Assembly: GCA_035771165.1 (NCBI GenBank)
Contig: JAWNZC010000329.1
Location: 140,001 to 204,000, forward strand
Source: Paragorgia papillata
Lineage: Eukaryota > Cnidaria > Anthozoa > Scleralcyonacea > Coralliidae
Length of the DNA stretch: 64,000 nucleotides
Reading direction: 5' to 3'
Positions 11,701 through 26,300 of the stretch are shown piece by piece. Made by a program: the position numbers and the translations under genes. Position 1 is the first letter of the stretch, and the number at the start of each line of letters is the position of its first letter. The notes beneath the pieces were generated by a model. That model was not told where the DNA came from. It searched no databases and saw only the letters and a list, made by a program, of their open reading frames with translations.

Positions 11701-14700
11701 CGTGAATATATTAGTCGGCTTCTCATATCTCTAGCAATTTCTTTATTCTACTTGTAATTTATCTTGCAAACATTGCACATAGCTTTTCTTGAAGCACTCG
11801 TACAATTCAAAATGCAGAAAAATAACGATATTAAATAGCAAGGCTTTCCCTGGGCATCTGATCTGACGGTCATATTCGTGTACGTTTGAATTCTCTTTGG
11901 AAAACCCGCGAAAGCTTTACTTCCGGCAAACCGCTGACGCATGTGCAAACAGATTTCCCTGTTGTTCCAGAGCCTCTGATTCTTGATCGCAGGCTCTAGG
12001 AACGCGATTGGGATCAACCCGAAACGCGATCTCATTTACCGAGCGTGACAAACTTTTCGTTTGTACCGTAGAATTATTATTAGTCAGACATCAACCAAAT
12101 TCAAAGCGGGATGTTGTTCAACAAACTTCATAAAATAAATTGGCAAAACAGAAATAATAAAACATGCAACAATATTTCACTTAAACCAATTTATCATACA
12201 CGCCTATTTAACAAAATTTTTGAATTTATATAGATATTGGCCTTTCCAACGGCCTCATATCCATTCTCGTCCCAAGAGACCAACGATCCTTTTTGTCAGT
12301 GCCAAAAAATTGGGACCTTTTGGCGAGCCCAATTTCAAGTCCGTATTTAACAAAATATTAGAAGTCCCTGGAAATGAGTACGAGGTTGGACAGTATTCAA
12401 ATACAAAAAAAAACTCACGGCACAGGAGAGAACCAACAACTGTACTCACATGAAGCTATATAAGTTGGTCACCCATCCGAGTACTAACCGCATTTGACCA
12501 GGCTTAACTTCTATGAAGACAGGTAGTGCGCTAACAACTTGTGCCACCCATGCCTCCCACATTCTCCCAACATCACCTTGTGGCTCAGTCGGTAGAGCAT
12601 TGGACTAATAAACTAAACGTCGCGGGTTCGATTCCTAGCCAGACTTTCTCTAAATGAATATTAGTTTTGCAGGATGAACACTGCATGCCACAACGTCATT
12701 TTATAAATTAATCTTCTTTAGAAAATCAAAAACTATACTACAGTATATGCAATTGTCTTCTTCACTAAAAAGAAGAGTAGTCTTGTAATTTCTTAAAATA
12801 CCTGAGACATCTTTAGAATCAGATTCCTCCACCTCGCTCGCGAATGAAGAAATGGAAGGCTCGTCTAGAAAATTAAGAGCAACAAATATCTTCAATGAGG
12901 GAGCTTGAATAACAAATAACCAAAACAAAACTTATTACAAAAAGCACCAAATTATCTATAAAGACAATAAAAGCATTTAAGCCTGATTTTTTTTGTATAT
13001 AAACATTTTATATAATAGCATTTACCGCAAGAGCAGACCTGCTTATCTAGGGGGATCACGCGAATATTTAAACCCGATCTTCCTGATTTTTTATATATAA
13101 ACATTATATATAATAGCATTTACCCCAAGGGCAGACCTGCTAATCTTGGGGCGAACATTTAAACCTGATTTTCATATATATATATATATACATTAGGGCG
13201 GCTAATCATCATTACTTGCAGCCAGCGGCTTAATTGCGAAGGATGAAGATCAATGTGGCCATGTCGAGGCATATCAAAGGCTCCACACAGTTCAGACCAC
13301 GGATGACAGCTAAGATGTAGGTGTTGATTTTACGGAGGGAGGAAAACCAGAGAACCCAGCGAAAAACCCTCGAAGCACAGGAGTACGGAGCCCGATTAGT
13401 GCCATACTAATTTTGTGCTTGATTTTACCAATATCGTGCTTAGTTGGTTTTTTTTTCTCCCGCTTAGTTTTATTTTCTCGCGCTTAGTTTTTTTTCTCGC
13501 GCTTAGTTTTTCCCCGACTTTTTCGACCGCTGAATATTATGTCGCAGGCTCAATATTCGCGCACGGGCGAAACCGAAGCAACCTTAAACCACTCACCACT
13601 GGAGTAAACAATGGCGATTCTATCGAAAAGGTAACTAAATCGTTTAAATAGTTTTCGTATATGGAGCCATTGCTTGCTAGCTCATTCCTACAATTGGAGT
13701 GTTTGGACTGAAAGTTGAAACATGGCGGACTTGAATATTGGTTTTGTAATTATTTTCAATTTGCTCGTATTAAATGGGAAATACATTTATATGTTACGCA
13801 ACGTTAACTCCCTAAATACCTACTCTACAACAAGGGAATGTCGAACGTGGAGATATCATTGAACGTTACTTTCATTTGGGAATGAATTACAAAGAGATCT
13901 TACTGCTGATTGGATAAATGCATGGTTATTACTTGAGTATATGTCAACGGCTAAAGACAATTCTAAGGTCTTGTGGTCTTGAGAGAAGAAGAAATCGTAG
14001 CGATATCTTCAAGAGGTTTGTCGATGCTTGGAAATGAAATTGCGTGGTATTGGACAAGATGGCCCTTCAGGACCAGATGCCCCCCTCTGAAATTCTTTAA
14101 GATACTTAGTAAAACACAGTTTTCGGTAGCTGAAGTCAATTGGGGCTATGCTCTGTTCAGCCACCTATTACGTGTATTTGGTAATAAAGTAATTAAAACA
14201 AAACAAAACAAGTGCCGAATGTATTGAAACTTGTTCCGAAACGAACAATAAAGCTTTTAGATGGCATGCATGGTTAAATAAATTCTTAAGCATCTGGTAG
14301 AGGTTTATTATATTAAGTGAAGGGCTTTGTCTGTTTTTGAAACAGTGCTTCGGAGAAAAAAGCGCGGTGAAATTATAGTGCCTTTTCAAAGTATACCAGA
14401 CCTGAAAACCGAGGTCCAATCCAACGCTTCGAATATCAGCTTAACGATGTTACAATCAATAAAAATAGGTACGCAATGCGTACATGCGGATACTGGTATT
14501 TATTTGGCCTTCAGATAATGATTGAACAACGTAAATTGTTCACTAAAACATACTGAAAATGCTTGATAACCTTGTGACATATCAGCATATGCTCTCACGT
14601 ATTATCTAGAATCGACAATAATTATTAATTTTTAAATGACCTTAATAACTTAACAATAATGCTTAATTCTAGCCCTTACTTAAACTCCAACCCAATCCCT

Positions 14701-17700
14701 AACCCAAGCCAAGCCCGGCCCCAACCCTGATCTTAACTGACAATTTTAGGTAAATTGGGGAAAACAGGAAACCCGATCGCTAATCGCAGTGTTAAAAGAA
14801 TGTGATAATATATCGCTTTCGTTCTAATCTTTACTACGTTAGACTCTGGTAGCACATGAATTGATTTGTCTCAACAATGATCAACGCGCTTTTTGAATAA
14901 GTATTTTATACGCCTACATGTAACTCAAGCAGTACCAAGTACAGTTGATTATCATTTCTGCGTATATACAGACAATCAGACATAATTATAGCTAAGACAT
15001 CTTGGCCGAGGGCCTAACATGTCAACAGTACATTTGAAACATTAGTTAAAAGGCTATTCATATTTCAGAAAGATCCTGATTCGAACCCAAACAAGCACTC
15101 GCTCTGTCTCTTCGTCCATGGAAAGCTTGTCGTTTGAGCGAGAAAGTTGAAGTGCGTTACGAAATAATTATAATAATACTTTGCATGTATGGTTTTATTA
15201 CGCGATGCTGAATTACTGAACACGAAAAAGTATTGCATGTAAACGAGCATTGACCGCGCGCTTGCTTTAGTATAAGATAACAGTGAATACATATATCATA
15301 ACCTAAAAGCTATGAAATACATACTATCTGGTATATAGGTATATGGTTTAGAAAGCAGTCTCTGATTTGCAAAAATTGACAAAATTGTTTAAACTTTACT
15401 GTATATCGACAGACAAGTAGACCACTATCAGCTATCAACTCGTCGTGGATATTTTCTTGGCGTCTTGTGATTGCGTGCAATTATCCATGACCTGAAGCGA
15501 AACTCGACTTCAATAAGACTTCTGAAGTATGCCTATTAGCTTTTCGTGATTGACGAAAACATTCGTACACACAACCGTGCTCATGACATAGCGGCTATGG
15601 TTTAGCAACCAGTATCCGCAAAAACGCACGTTAAGTGGATTTACATAATAGTTTTATTTATTGTTCAACCTGCTGTTTGTTCTTTTTTTAATCTAGGCGG
15701 CAAGCAGCTTTTGGCAAAACAGAACCTATGTTGACTTGATTTATTTTTGCGACGTCATTACAGCTTGTTTTCCCCTAGCTTAGCGTCTACCTAGACTCCA
15801 ACGCCCTTGTCGATGTGTAACATTTTTGGCAATGACATGTAACTGTTCAGTTTTGTGAACAGGAAAAAAACATGAAACGCGGTCCCTATAATCGCATTAA
15901 AAAATATGATACTTATATCGCTTTAATTTCCCTCGAGTGTAGTGTTAGAACTCAATACAATAAGCGTGTGATCATGCAACACGTATTTTCGAATTAAAGC
16001 ATTAGAGCTGGCGCAAAGCACAGCATGAAAATTTCTGCTTGTGAATTATAGTTAAACATCTCGGCCCAGCGCTTATCATGTTAACACTTCAAACATTAAT
16101 TCAAAGGCTATTCAGGCTTCAGAAATATTGATCCGAACGGTTTAACACTCTTGTCTGAGCAAAAACGTTATAAATTGACTACACCCTTCTGCCTTCTTTT
16201 TCCCTTCAACATGTACTCTTACGTCTCACCTATAGAAATAACAATAATCGTTAATTTCTAACGATTAACCCCAATCTGGCAATCTCTAACCCCTAATACT
16301 AAAATGTTTGAACTCACGGTTAGGTAAATCGGCAAAAACAGGAAACGCGAACGCTAATCGCATTGTTAAAGAATATGATATTTTTATGTTTTATATGTCT
16401 AAGTTTTAGACTCTGGTAACATATGCATTGATGCGTCTCAATAAATCAGTGTTCAACGCGTTTTTTTGAATAAGTATTGAATACGTCTACATGTAACATA
16501 ATACCATGATCGCCTCGGATTCTTTTGTTCTCTTAGGGAAATTTAATCGCTAAATTCCCCACGTTTATTTGTTTGAAAACTACTCATGCATACAAATTAG
16601 GGAAAATTTCTAATTTTTCCTCCAAAACGGGGAAAAATTAGAAATTTTCCCTAATTTGTATGCATGAGTAGTTTCCAAACAAATAAACGTCTCACACAAC
16701 AAAATAATGACTTTATTATACATCTTTAAGTTAAGATATAGTACACAAGAGCACACAATTCATCATTGTCTACCCAACTAGAAAAGTAGGATCAGTTCCC
16801 ACACACTTCAGTTCATTTATTGATATTTATATTTATGCTGACATTTTGAACGTTAGCACCCTGTAATATACCGCCAAAATTAACTGTAGGATTCACCGTC
16901 TTTTCATAATCAATACATGCATTTACAAGAGCTTCGTCATCAACAGACGTTACGTCAAAGCAATCACTAATGCCACACAAAACGTTTGACACAGCACTTT
17001 TCTCATTCTTGTCTTCTCTTTGATACGTCCTCACGCCTTCAATCGATTTATGACCACTCCGTTTCATAATTGCCTGTTCCGGCACGCCGGCGTCATACAT
17101 ACGAGTCACAGCGGTTACTCGCCCGGAGTGGTTTGAATAATTCCCTTTCAAGCCAGCTTGTTTGCACATCTTCTTAAATAGTCCATCAAGCGTATTCTTG
17201 CCAATCGGATTCTTCTCAAACCAAAGTGCGTCACGACAATCGAACTTTCTTCGACCCTTTAAATAGAAGGGCCCTTCTAGTGCGTGTTCTGGGCTACAAA
17301 AAATATAAACACATAAACATATAATGATAAAACGTTTGCTATTCACAAAACAAACCCATTTGCTCTCATTAACTGCAGCTCTTATTCGACAAGATTAGAT
17401 ATTCATCATATTCTTAATTGTTTTCAATTAGCTTTCTTCACAATTTACTAAAAGAGTTCTTGACTCATTCACCACAAAAGGCGGAGGCAATACATGCATA
17501 TATTACACAGTACATACCATTTGGAAAGATAAAAGTGATAAAGAAAACTCCAGGATCTTTCATCTGTAGGATCTTCGATGTGTTCAACACTCTTCACTTC
17601 CTGTCTTCTCCTCTTTAAACCGCCTTGGTTGGTTTTAGAGACTTTTTCTGAATACTTTACAACCATTTTACCGTCTTCTTGCTCACAAAACTGGAACTGC

Positions 17701-20273
17701 TCATGCGTCATTTCCCGCTGCTCTTTACCGCCACGTAATGCAAATAGCTTTCCACTCAAAAATAACAACGTATTTAACACACTTTCTGGACAACTTGTAC
17801 CCAACACGCCACACTCCCACATCTTCGCTTCATCCTCAATACACACCGCATCAGCTTTCCGCTTTAATGTATTCTGAGAAGCCTGTAATTCTTTTAATTT
17901 TCCATCAAGAGCTTGTTGTAGAGGTTTAAACTCCGCCGAGCGAAACAAATTCTTGTTTGGATGAAGCGACTCCACAGTTCGATTAAGACCACAGAACAGA
18001 CTGTATAACACTTCATGACGGTATTCACCTCGATCTTTCTTCCTTACTTCCACGGCAAATCTGCTCAGCCAGTAGTTTATGTCCCTTATGGTTAGACAAT
18101 CCAAATCTGGTACACGTCTGAATTCTTCATCCTCTGCAACAAACTCATTGAACTCCTTATTCCTCGCTTCTGCCCACTGTCTATAAACGTTTCTGCTCCA
18201 CATGGTGTGTTTTTTAGTATTCAAAGGTGTTCTATTTTCTCGAACATTCTTAACATCCTTTTCTGTGACAAATGCAAAACGGTTCTCTGCCATGATCTCG
18301 CCTGCCTTACTCACTTTGAATCGATATCCAATGTGCCTCATATTTATACACATGTATTCATCAATTTTTGATGGCTTTATTCCCAAGCGAGTCCTTACAA
18401 TTCAAATGCTATTTCCTCATTAATCATGGTATTACAAACTAATACCATGATATATCGGGAAATTAGTGATTAAATGTCCCTCACCCTCGGGAGGTTTGTG
18501 GAATTCCCTCGGGCTTCGCCCTCGGGAATTCCACAAACCTCCCTCGGCTTCGGGGACATTTAATCACTAATTTCCCTCATATCATGGTATTACTTATAAT
18601 AAACAGTGCCAAGCACGGTGGATTTCTAAACTTATAGCTAAAACATCTTGGTCGAGCGCCTAACACGTAAACACTTCAAACATTTAATAGTTAAAAGGGA
18701 GATAGTCTAATTGGCGCGCCTCGCGAGTCGCGAGTAAATGGCGCGAGTAAACTTTTGTCGCGGGCTTTTGTTCCGACTTTAATTTTGCCTGGGTCTTTTT
18801 CTCCGGTTTTGATACCGGGGGACAAAGAACCTAAAAATATAGATGCAATAATAGATTAACTCAAATTTCCTCAGCGTGCGATCATGATGTATCTTCTAAA
18901 CGCTGTAATTGTCTGTCGTTTCTTTACATCGCGCTCCGTCCAACGTACCAATATTACTTAGCCGACTTCTATCGATTTTCAATGACAATTATTGTGGCCG
19001 AATATTAGTCCATATTTCATAAATATCTTAGCTTGCTGTCAATGTATGTCATCACTACCATATTTTCCAACGGAAAAGATATTACCCGACCAAAGCTTAT
19101 ACTTTAGATACTTTATGCTAATTTTCGCGCTATATAGTATCAAATTGACAAAACAGCATTCACATACCATTTATTAGGTAACGTATATAGTGTACAAATA
19201 TAAAATAACAAGTCATTTTTGCGCGCCGTGCGTCTTTGCGTCATTCCTCACTAACACTTATTCACTGGTTTGATATTACATATATATATAGCGGAAACAA
19301 AGCAAAACCATCCCGTTATCGTCGACTAATGCTTGATGAGAACCACCCCCTAATATTCGGCCACAATAATTGTCGACATGTCGGCTAAGTTTATTGGTAA
19401 GTTGGACGGAGCGCGATATAAAGTAACGACAGACGATTACAGCGTTTAGAAGATACATCGCTGTCCATTCTCTGTGCGTAAACAACTGAACACACGCTGA
19501 GGAAATTTGAGATAATCTATTATTGCATCTATATTTTTAGGTTCTTTGTCCCCCGGTAGCAAAACCGGAGAAAAAGATCCAGGCAAAATTAAAGTCGGAG
19601 CAAAAGCCCACGACAAAAGTTTACTCGCGCCATTTAGTCGCTACTCGCACCATTTAGTCGCGACTCGCGCCATTTACTCGCGACTCGCGAGGCGCGCCAA
19701 TTAGACTATCTCGTTAAAAGGGCATTCAGATTTCAGAAAGATCTTTAATCCGAAGCCAAACAAGCGCTCACACTGTTTCTTCGTCCTTGGAAAGCTTGTC
19801 GTTTAGGCGACAAAGTCGAAGCGCGTTCCGGAATTATTATAGTAACACCTTGTATGGTTTTATTACGTGATGCTGTATTGAACACAAGAAAGTATTGCAT
19901 GTAAGTATGCAGTCACCGCGCGCTTGTATTTATAGTATAAAATACAGTACATACATACATAAAAATGTATTAAAATGCTGACATACATATTGTTTCGAAA
20001 CCAGACAATCCGCAAAAAATTCTCAAAACCGTTCAAATTTATACCGACAGACCAGTAGCCCACTGTCAGCTGTCGACTTGTCATATATTTCTTGGCGTCT
20101 TGTGATAGCGCGCAAATGTATTGTTCATTACCTGAAACAAAACTCAACTTTCTATCTTCCATTCGTTGTTCTGGTACACGTTCGTAAACCCTTCGGACAT
20201 ACAAATAAGACTTCTGAAGTATGCTGATTCGGACTATTGGTCGTTTGCGTTGATCACGTGATTGACGAAAACT

Positions 20274-20327
<54 letters not shown>

Positions 20328-23300
20328 CCGCGCTCATGACATAGCGGATATGGTTTGCAACCAGTATCCGCAAAAACGAAACTTGAACATCTATTTAATA
20401 TATTGGAAATTCGAATTCCATAACCACTACCAGATGGCTTTGACTTTCTCTTTTTCTTAAATTTTGACATAACTATCGAACAACATGGAATAGCCTGACA
20501 GCCATATGCACTCATCGTATAATCCCCAAGCCCGGGCGTAAGGCTCGAAGGCCCGGAGGGTGCTAATCTCGACACGCGTGGAGTCATTTTACACGCGTGG
20601 GCATGCGTGATATGCGAACAAATTTCTGATTTGTTTCTATGCATGGTACGTCCTTGCGCGGTGAGAATTGTGGGGCACTGGGAACAATAAAATCTATTCT
20701 TGCCAAAAATCTTTATAATTTGTTCTTGACAAAATAACTTCATAAAAGGCCTTTTTTGAATACGTATATGGAGAAATCAGCTCTTGTCAAACACACGTGG
20801 GAACAGGACCACAGAATAAAATGGGAAGAATCCGAACACATCTCGCACCTGTAACCAACTATTTCGCCCGACAGATACGAGAATCGATTGAAATCCGCAA
20901 ACACCGGACTATCCCAGTCCAGGAAGGAAAATGGACTGGTGGTCAACTCTGTTTTAAGTACTCTAATCTCTAATTCAAGTTGCACATCTAAGTTATAATT
21001 TCAATTATGTATTTAAACTTACCCAATCACGCAAAACGTACACGCAAAAATACCGTTTAATTACGCGTTGACGCAAACAAACACGTCACAACACATCACA
21101 TTTCTCTGAAGACCGCTCTAGTATACGGGTCGAAAGCTCGAAATTTAAGTAAGCCAGGGTGAAACCTTCAAATTGTGTACATTTTTAATTTATTAATCGC
21201 CATGCAAAGCTACAAACGATATAAATCCGCATTATAATTCAACACGGCAGCACGTTTCAATTGAGAACAAATACCTGGCACTACTTACCCCTTTCTTGAA
21301 TTTTTCCAATTTTCTTTCTGACAAAATCAGCAAGCTGACGATTTCCGTCACGAATACATTTATTTAAAACTTTATCCCAAGAGCAGTTGTCATCAAACTC
21401 CGCTAATTGCTTAAACAGCGCTTCTGCTTGAGCTTCAAGATCGCGATTAACTACAAAAAAAGAGAGATTATTATAGCAGAGAACTTTAACCAGAGTCAGC
21501 CAAAATATGGTCTGGACACTCCGCAAGCTTCAAAGCCCCTAATACGAGCTATGACTTTTGTTGAGAAGGTTCTCCCTTTGCACAAATCTTTTGTTTTCGA
21601 CGTATTAATAATTACATACCACGGTTGAGTGATTGGATTCAAACGCTGCTTTTGGATGATGGCTTCAATATTCCAAAAATACATTGTTCTCACCGCGCAC
21701 AAGTTTGCATAAACGTTAACAAAATAATAGAACAAAGGCTTTTGCTAAGTTAATAAATCATCTTTCATTAGACTATGCTTTCAGCAAAAAAAATATTGCC
21801 AAGTGAAGGAAATAGAAGTGTTACTTAAATAAATCTGCAAATCAGTTCCTCGTCGCGACCAATTCATTTTATGAATTCCGCTGAAATTTTCTAGCTTTAA
21901 TTTTTTTTTCAACTATAATCCTATTTGCGGTTGACTGCTCAATGTGATACGTTATAGCCAGTACAATTGGTGAGAAGTTCACACAACTATACTTTTTCGG
22001 ATTTTTCAGAAAAATGCAAGCGTTTTGATAATCCTGGGCCCTTGGAGAAGAAGGGGCGGAAAGAAAAGAAAGGGCTACAACTAAACCCATGTACTTTTTT
22101 AATTAACGTTCAGATACTGAACGCTAAATACTGATTGGCTGACAGGTAATCCCCTTCATTTTGACATCCGGCTTTAGCAGGTTCAGAACTTCACGATATT
22201 TACAAAGAATAGTATTTTGACTATGCTCTATCTGCCTATGCAAACAAATCTGCGCAAAGACCAATGTAAAAGGTATGAGACAGAGTATCAAGGAAATATT
22301 GTAAACACAGGCTGAAGTGGATTATAACAAAGTAGAGTGATTACTGGAAAGCTAATATTTCGGGAAGTATATCTCAGAACTTCACAAAATTTACAAAGAA
22401 AGACATTTTGATTATGTTCCTGCTGCTCATACTGTATAAATAAAACTTCGAGAAAGTCTTGAAAAAGGCTACAAGTGTAGGGAAAATATCGTAGCTGCGC
22501 AAATAGAAACGGTATCTACACAGAAAGTATCATAAGTGATTTTGATTGGTATATTTTCACTACACAAAATTGGGAGCGGAAAGTAAAATTTTTCGTTCAC
22601 GTGCCTTTTACTTTTTACATGTATGTTGACGGCTATTTCCGTGCGTTTACTTCAGGATTTTTTTCGTTCAATTTACAAAATGTTATGCAACTTTCTACTA
22701 GAATCGAATATCAAAAACCACGGTCACGTGTTTTAGCGCTTTGTATCAGGACTACCAGGAAAAAATCGAATAAAACAAATAATACTAAAATAGAAATAAG
22801 AAAACCAACTTTGAAAAAAAGCTTGTGAAAGGTGGTCATGACATCCGTCTAGATGAATCGTATATTACAAGTAATATTTGGCATTTTACTTGATTAAACT
22901 GGATATATTGGGTAATTTTGGTGAAGGAAAATTTCGAGTGTAGAATATATACATTAGATCAGTGGTCAGAGCACTGCACTAGCATCGCAGGGTCGCGGGT
23001 TCAATTCCTCCCCGGAAGGCCTTGATGTTGCATTTTCCAGAACTGGTCCCGGTTTGGTCTTAAGCCCAAATCAAACGAGAACGCAAGTCATCACAAATTG
23101 GCAGTCACGTTATCTCAGCCAGCCGCTCTGAATAGTTTCCCGAAAATATCATGTACCGTGACAAAGTTAAAACTTGTTTAAAACACTCATGAAACCTTTA
23201 TTTTGTTAATTTGGGTGTTTGAACGACCGCCACAGAAATTTCAGACCGCCAACTTGCGATGACTTGCGTTCTCGTTTGATTAGGGCTTTATAATGTATAT

Positions 23301-26300
23301 ATTCTACACTCGAAATTTTCATTCATCAAAATTACCTAATAGAGGGGTCGTAGCCTCCCCCACAGACGTTTTCAGGAGACGCCTTTACGTTCACAAACGC
23401 TTGCTTCTCGGAGAACAATATTATGTTCCCTTTGTGTACCGCAAACCAGTCAAATCAAAACGGTACTGTGTCAAATATAGATCAGCCAGTCACTGGGCCC
23501 GGGCGTGGGAAAATAACTTGCCGGAAAGTGTGACTATAACCGTCTATTGTGTATATAGGTTAGTTACCTCAAAACTACGTCAGTTATTTACCTCGGCGCG
23601 AACTAACCTACTTTAGTTCAAGATCACAGAGGTTGCCTAACAAAACTGGGATACTGAGTTCGTTATCACAGAGGTTGTCCAAGAAAACACCAATTAGACA
23701 ACTACCACATGGTTAAATATCAAGTTAATTGCCCCGGATAATATATATTATCCCAGGGCAATCAACTTGATTTATGTGTGGTTGGGAGTAATTATTATAA
23801 ATAAAAAACGTGGTACATCAAAGAAAACCGAGGTGATCATGAACTAATAGTATTTATTACCCTATTCGTGAGAATTTTAAAACAATTCACCTGGTTTTCG
23901 TTGATGCATGCTTTACTCATGAAAGTTTAACTCATGAAAGCTTAATTCATTGAAATGCATTCCTTGTTAGTTTATTAGTTCGTTGATTACCATTGCCTGG
24001 CGGCTTGGCGACAGTAGACTGTCTATCCGTAACAAATAAAATTGTCTGGCGTTAGCAAGAGTATTAAAAATAATCTGGCGTAAATAAATTCGTCCAACTC
24101 GAACGACAACAACGCAACGTAAAGTGTTAATTCATCAGTGTGGATGAACCTTTCATGTGCCGCTTGTCGATACGTCTCTGACGGCACGGCCGAATAAAAT
24201 ATTCTGGCATAGCCGCTCTGCCCGCCCAAGGTAAAATAATAGAGTTGTCTATAACGACAACGCGACGTAACGAGTTATCAACGATCAGAGATACGCCAGT
24301 TTCCAGATATTAGAAGTCTGAGTGATGATAAAAAGATTGGAAAGAAATTTGGGACTCAAGGCACAGCAAGGTCACTCACTGAGCTGTCTAAGCAAGGTGA
24401 AGGTCAGCTTTCTAGAATTTGGTTGTGCTCCGACTGCGGGGGAGGCTAGAGGGATCGTGGAAAAATCGTTCATTCAATAAAACAGAAAATTATACAAGCT
24501 TTAATTTGATGGGGGTTAAGGTATCGTCGACGTGATAATGACCTTACGAGGGCAACTTCAACCACGACGTCTTTTGAACAAAATAATTCTGGTTGAAAAA
24601 CAAAGAGAATGAATAATTTTTGTTCCTTAGAGTAATCTCAACACCGTCCTTGTTCTTTATACAATGCCACTTAGAGCATTTTCACGTCTTCAGGACGACG
24701 TCAACTCACCAAAAGATGAGAGCTGTTGCTTGAGATTGACTTCAATACGGACACTACAATCATTTTAGTAATACTGGGGCGTTTTGAAAATCATTAAACT
24801 AGCTTCAAATATCAAATATAATAGTCAGTCAGCCGTGACTTTGTTTAATTATAAAATTTGTGTTGCTTTTTAACCGCCGTCGTCCACCTAGCACCGTAAG
24901 GTCTGTAATATGGACGCACTATGTTGTTTAGACAGGAGACACCCCTGAAGTATTAAGACATTCAATCTCCAACCTTTATGCTCTCTTGCTAACACATATT
25001 ACCACTAGTTATCTGTCGATTTTTCAATGTCAATGTCAACATGTATTACTAAATTTACTAAATTTCAAAGCAGCAGAGTCAGGGTCACTTTGAAATGCAG
25101 TTAGTGACCTATCTGTAATTATTAATAACTAGTATTACCTTGTCTTTCCTGCAACTTTGTCCTTATATACTGAGCAACATCACAATCCTCACCACCTCTT
25201 CCCTCTAAAAAGCACAACAATATTGATGTCAATGCAAATCAAATGTTTAAATTACATGTAATTAATAAATAGATTTCTAAAACTCATTAATAATTCATGA
25301 GGAAAACACAAAGAAAATCCATGTTTAATGAGTGTCTGTATACGTGATACAGATTCCTCTTGATTTACATAAACTTTAGCTTTGATTTTCTCGACTTAGA
25401 CAACGTTTTTTTAGAAAAATTACTACGCCAATGAACTAACCAAATCGGATCGTTTTAGAAGTCATTTACAGAATTCGTGTCCGTTCTGTATCGGGATACA
25501 GGCACTCGGCTTCGCCTCGTGTCTGTATACCCCGATACAGAACGGCCACTCATTCTGTAAATAGTACTTCCAACACAGCCAGGTGAAGAATCAGACATAG
25601 TTTAACGTTAGTAGTATAGCGAAGCAAGCTCCACCCATGACGTCACCATTTTTAGCCTTAAAACGCTTAGCAACGTTCAACGAATCAATATGAATATATT
25701 AAGACACTTAAGATAAAAGAACCTAAATATTCAAACAGATCGAACTAAGTCATCACAGAATTATTGCTAAGTTAACCCATAGTTAATAGAACATATACAT
25801 GGTTTGGAAGCTCTATTGTCTTTCAACATGAAGCATGGTCATGTTGAACTGACAATGGAGTTCCTTATATGGAAGTAAATTCTATGGACACGTGACGATG
25901 AAGCACCACAACACGTGACGATAAAGTAACTCACTAATTAAACCCGATCGTTGCTATTGGATGATTGTTTCATAATACAGAAAATACAATACCGTGAAAT
26001 TGCACAAATTTCCATAAACTTGAACAAAAACATAGAACAATCACTTTGGACGAGTTTCCAAACCATGTATATGTTCTATTAACTATGGTTAACCCTAAAA
26101 TAAGTGAAATCGAGAAGTCGTGAGAATAACTTAAGATTTCGGACGAGGAGTCACTTCGAGACCCTGTAAGAAGAACATTAGACACTAACGAAATAATATT
26201 TGGTTATGGGATGGCTGAGTGCACACGTACGTGGAGGATATATTTGCATAATGTAGTGCACTTAATTAATTTTTTGGAGGTATTCAGGAGATGTAGGGGA

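Larger units (their letters stand above)
11942..12910. repeat. Intronic segment, copy C of duplication
   Basis: A close match of copy A (8182-9110), including the 5S-like, tRNA-like and 63-nt exon parts, in the same orientation about 3.75 kb away. The intervening DNA holds the MITE-rich block. Confidence 0.8.
16495..18597 (-). mobile_element. Tyrosine-recombinase transposon (Crypton-like) with inverted ends
   Basis: Bounded by ATAATACCATGAT at the left and a matching reversed end (ATCATGGTATTACTTATAAT) at the right. It encloses a two-exon recombinase gene on the minus strand. Both ends also form local hairpins: 16575-16680 (gggaaaatttctaattttt and its reverse) and 18425-18595. A related empty site exists near 14925 (catgtaact...gcagtacc). 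A truncated relative lies at 10342-11099. Classic Cryptons lack inverted ends, so the ends are notable. Confidence 0.7.

Noticed and set aside
21496..21735. Extra exon of ANK-Roc-COR ending at CGTG/GTATGT
   Set aside because: In the phase needed for this gene it contains a stop, and the acceptor is poor.
23293..23616. 107-codon plus-strand frame
   Set aside because: Starts inside an inverted-repeat arm. No motif and no splice support.
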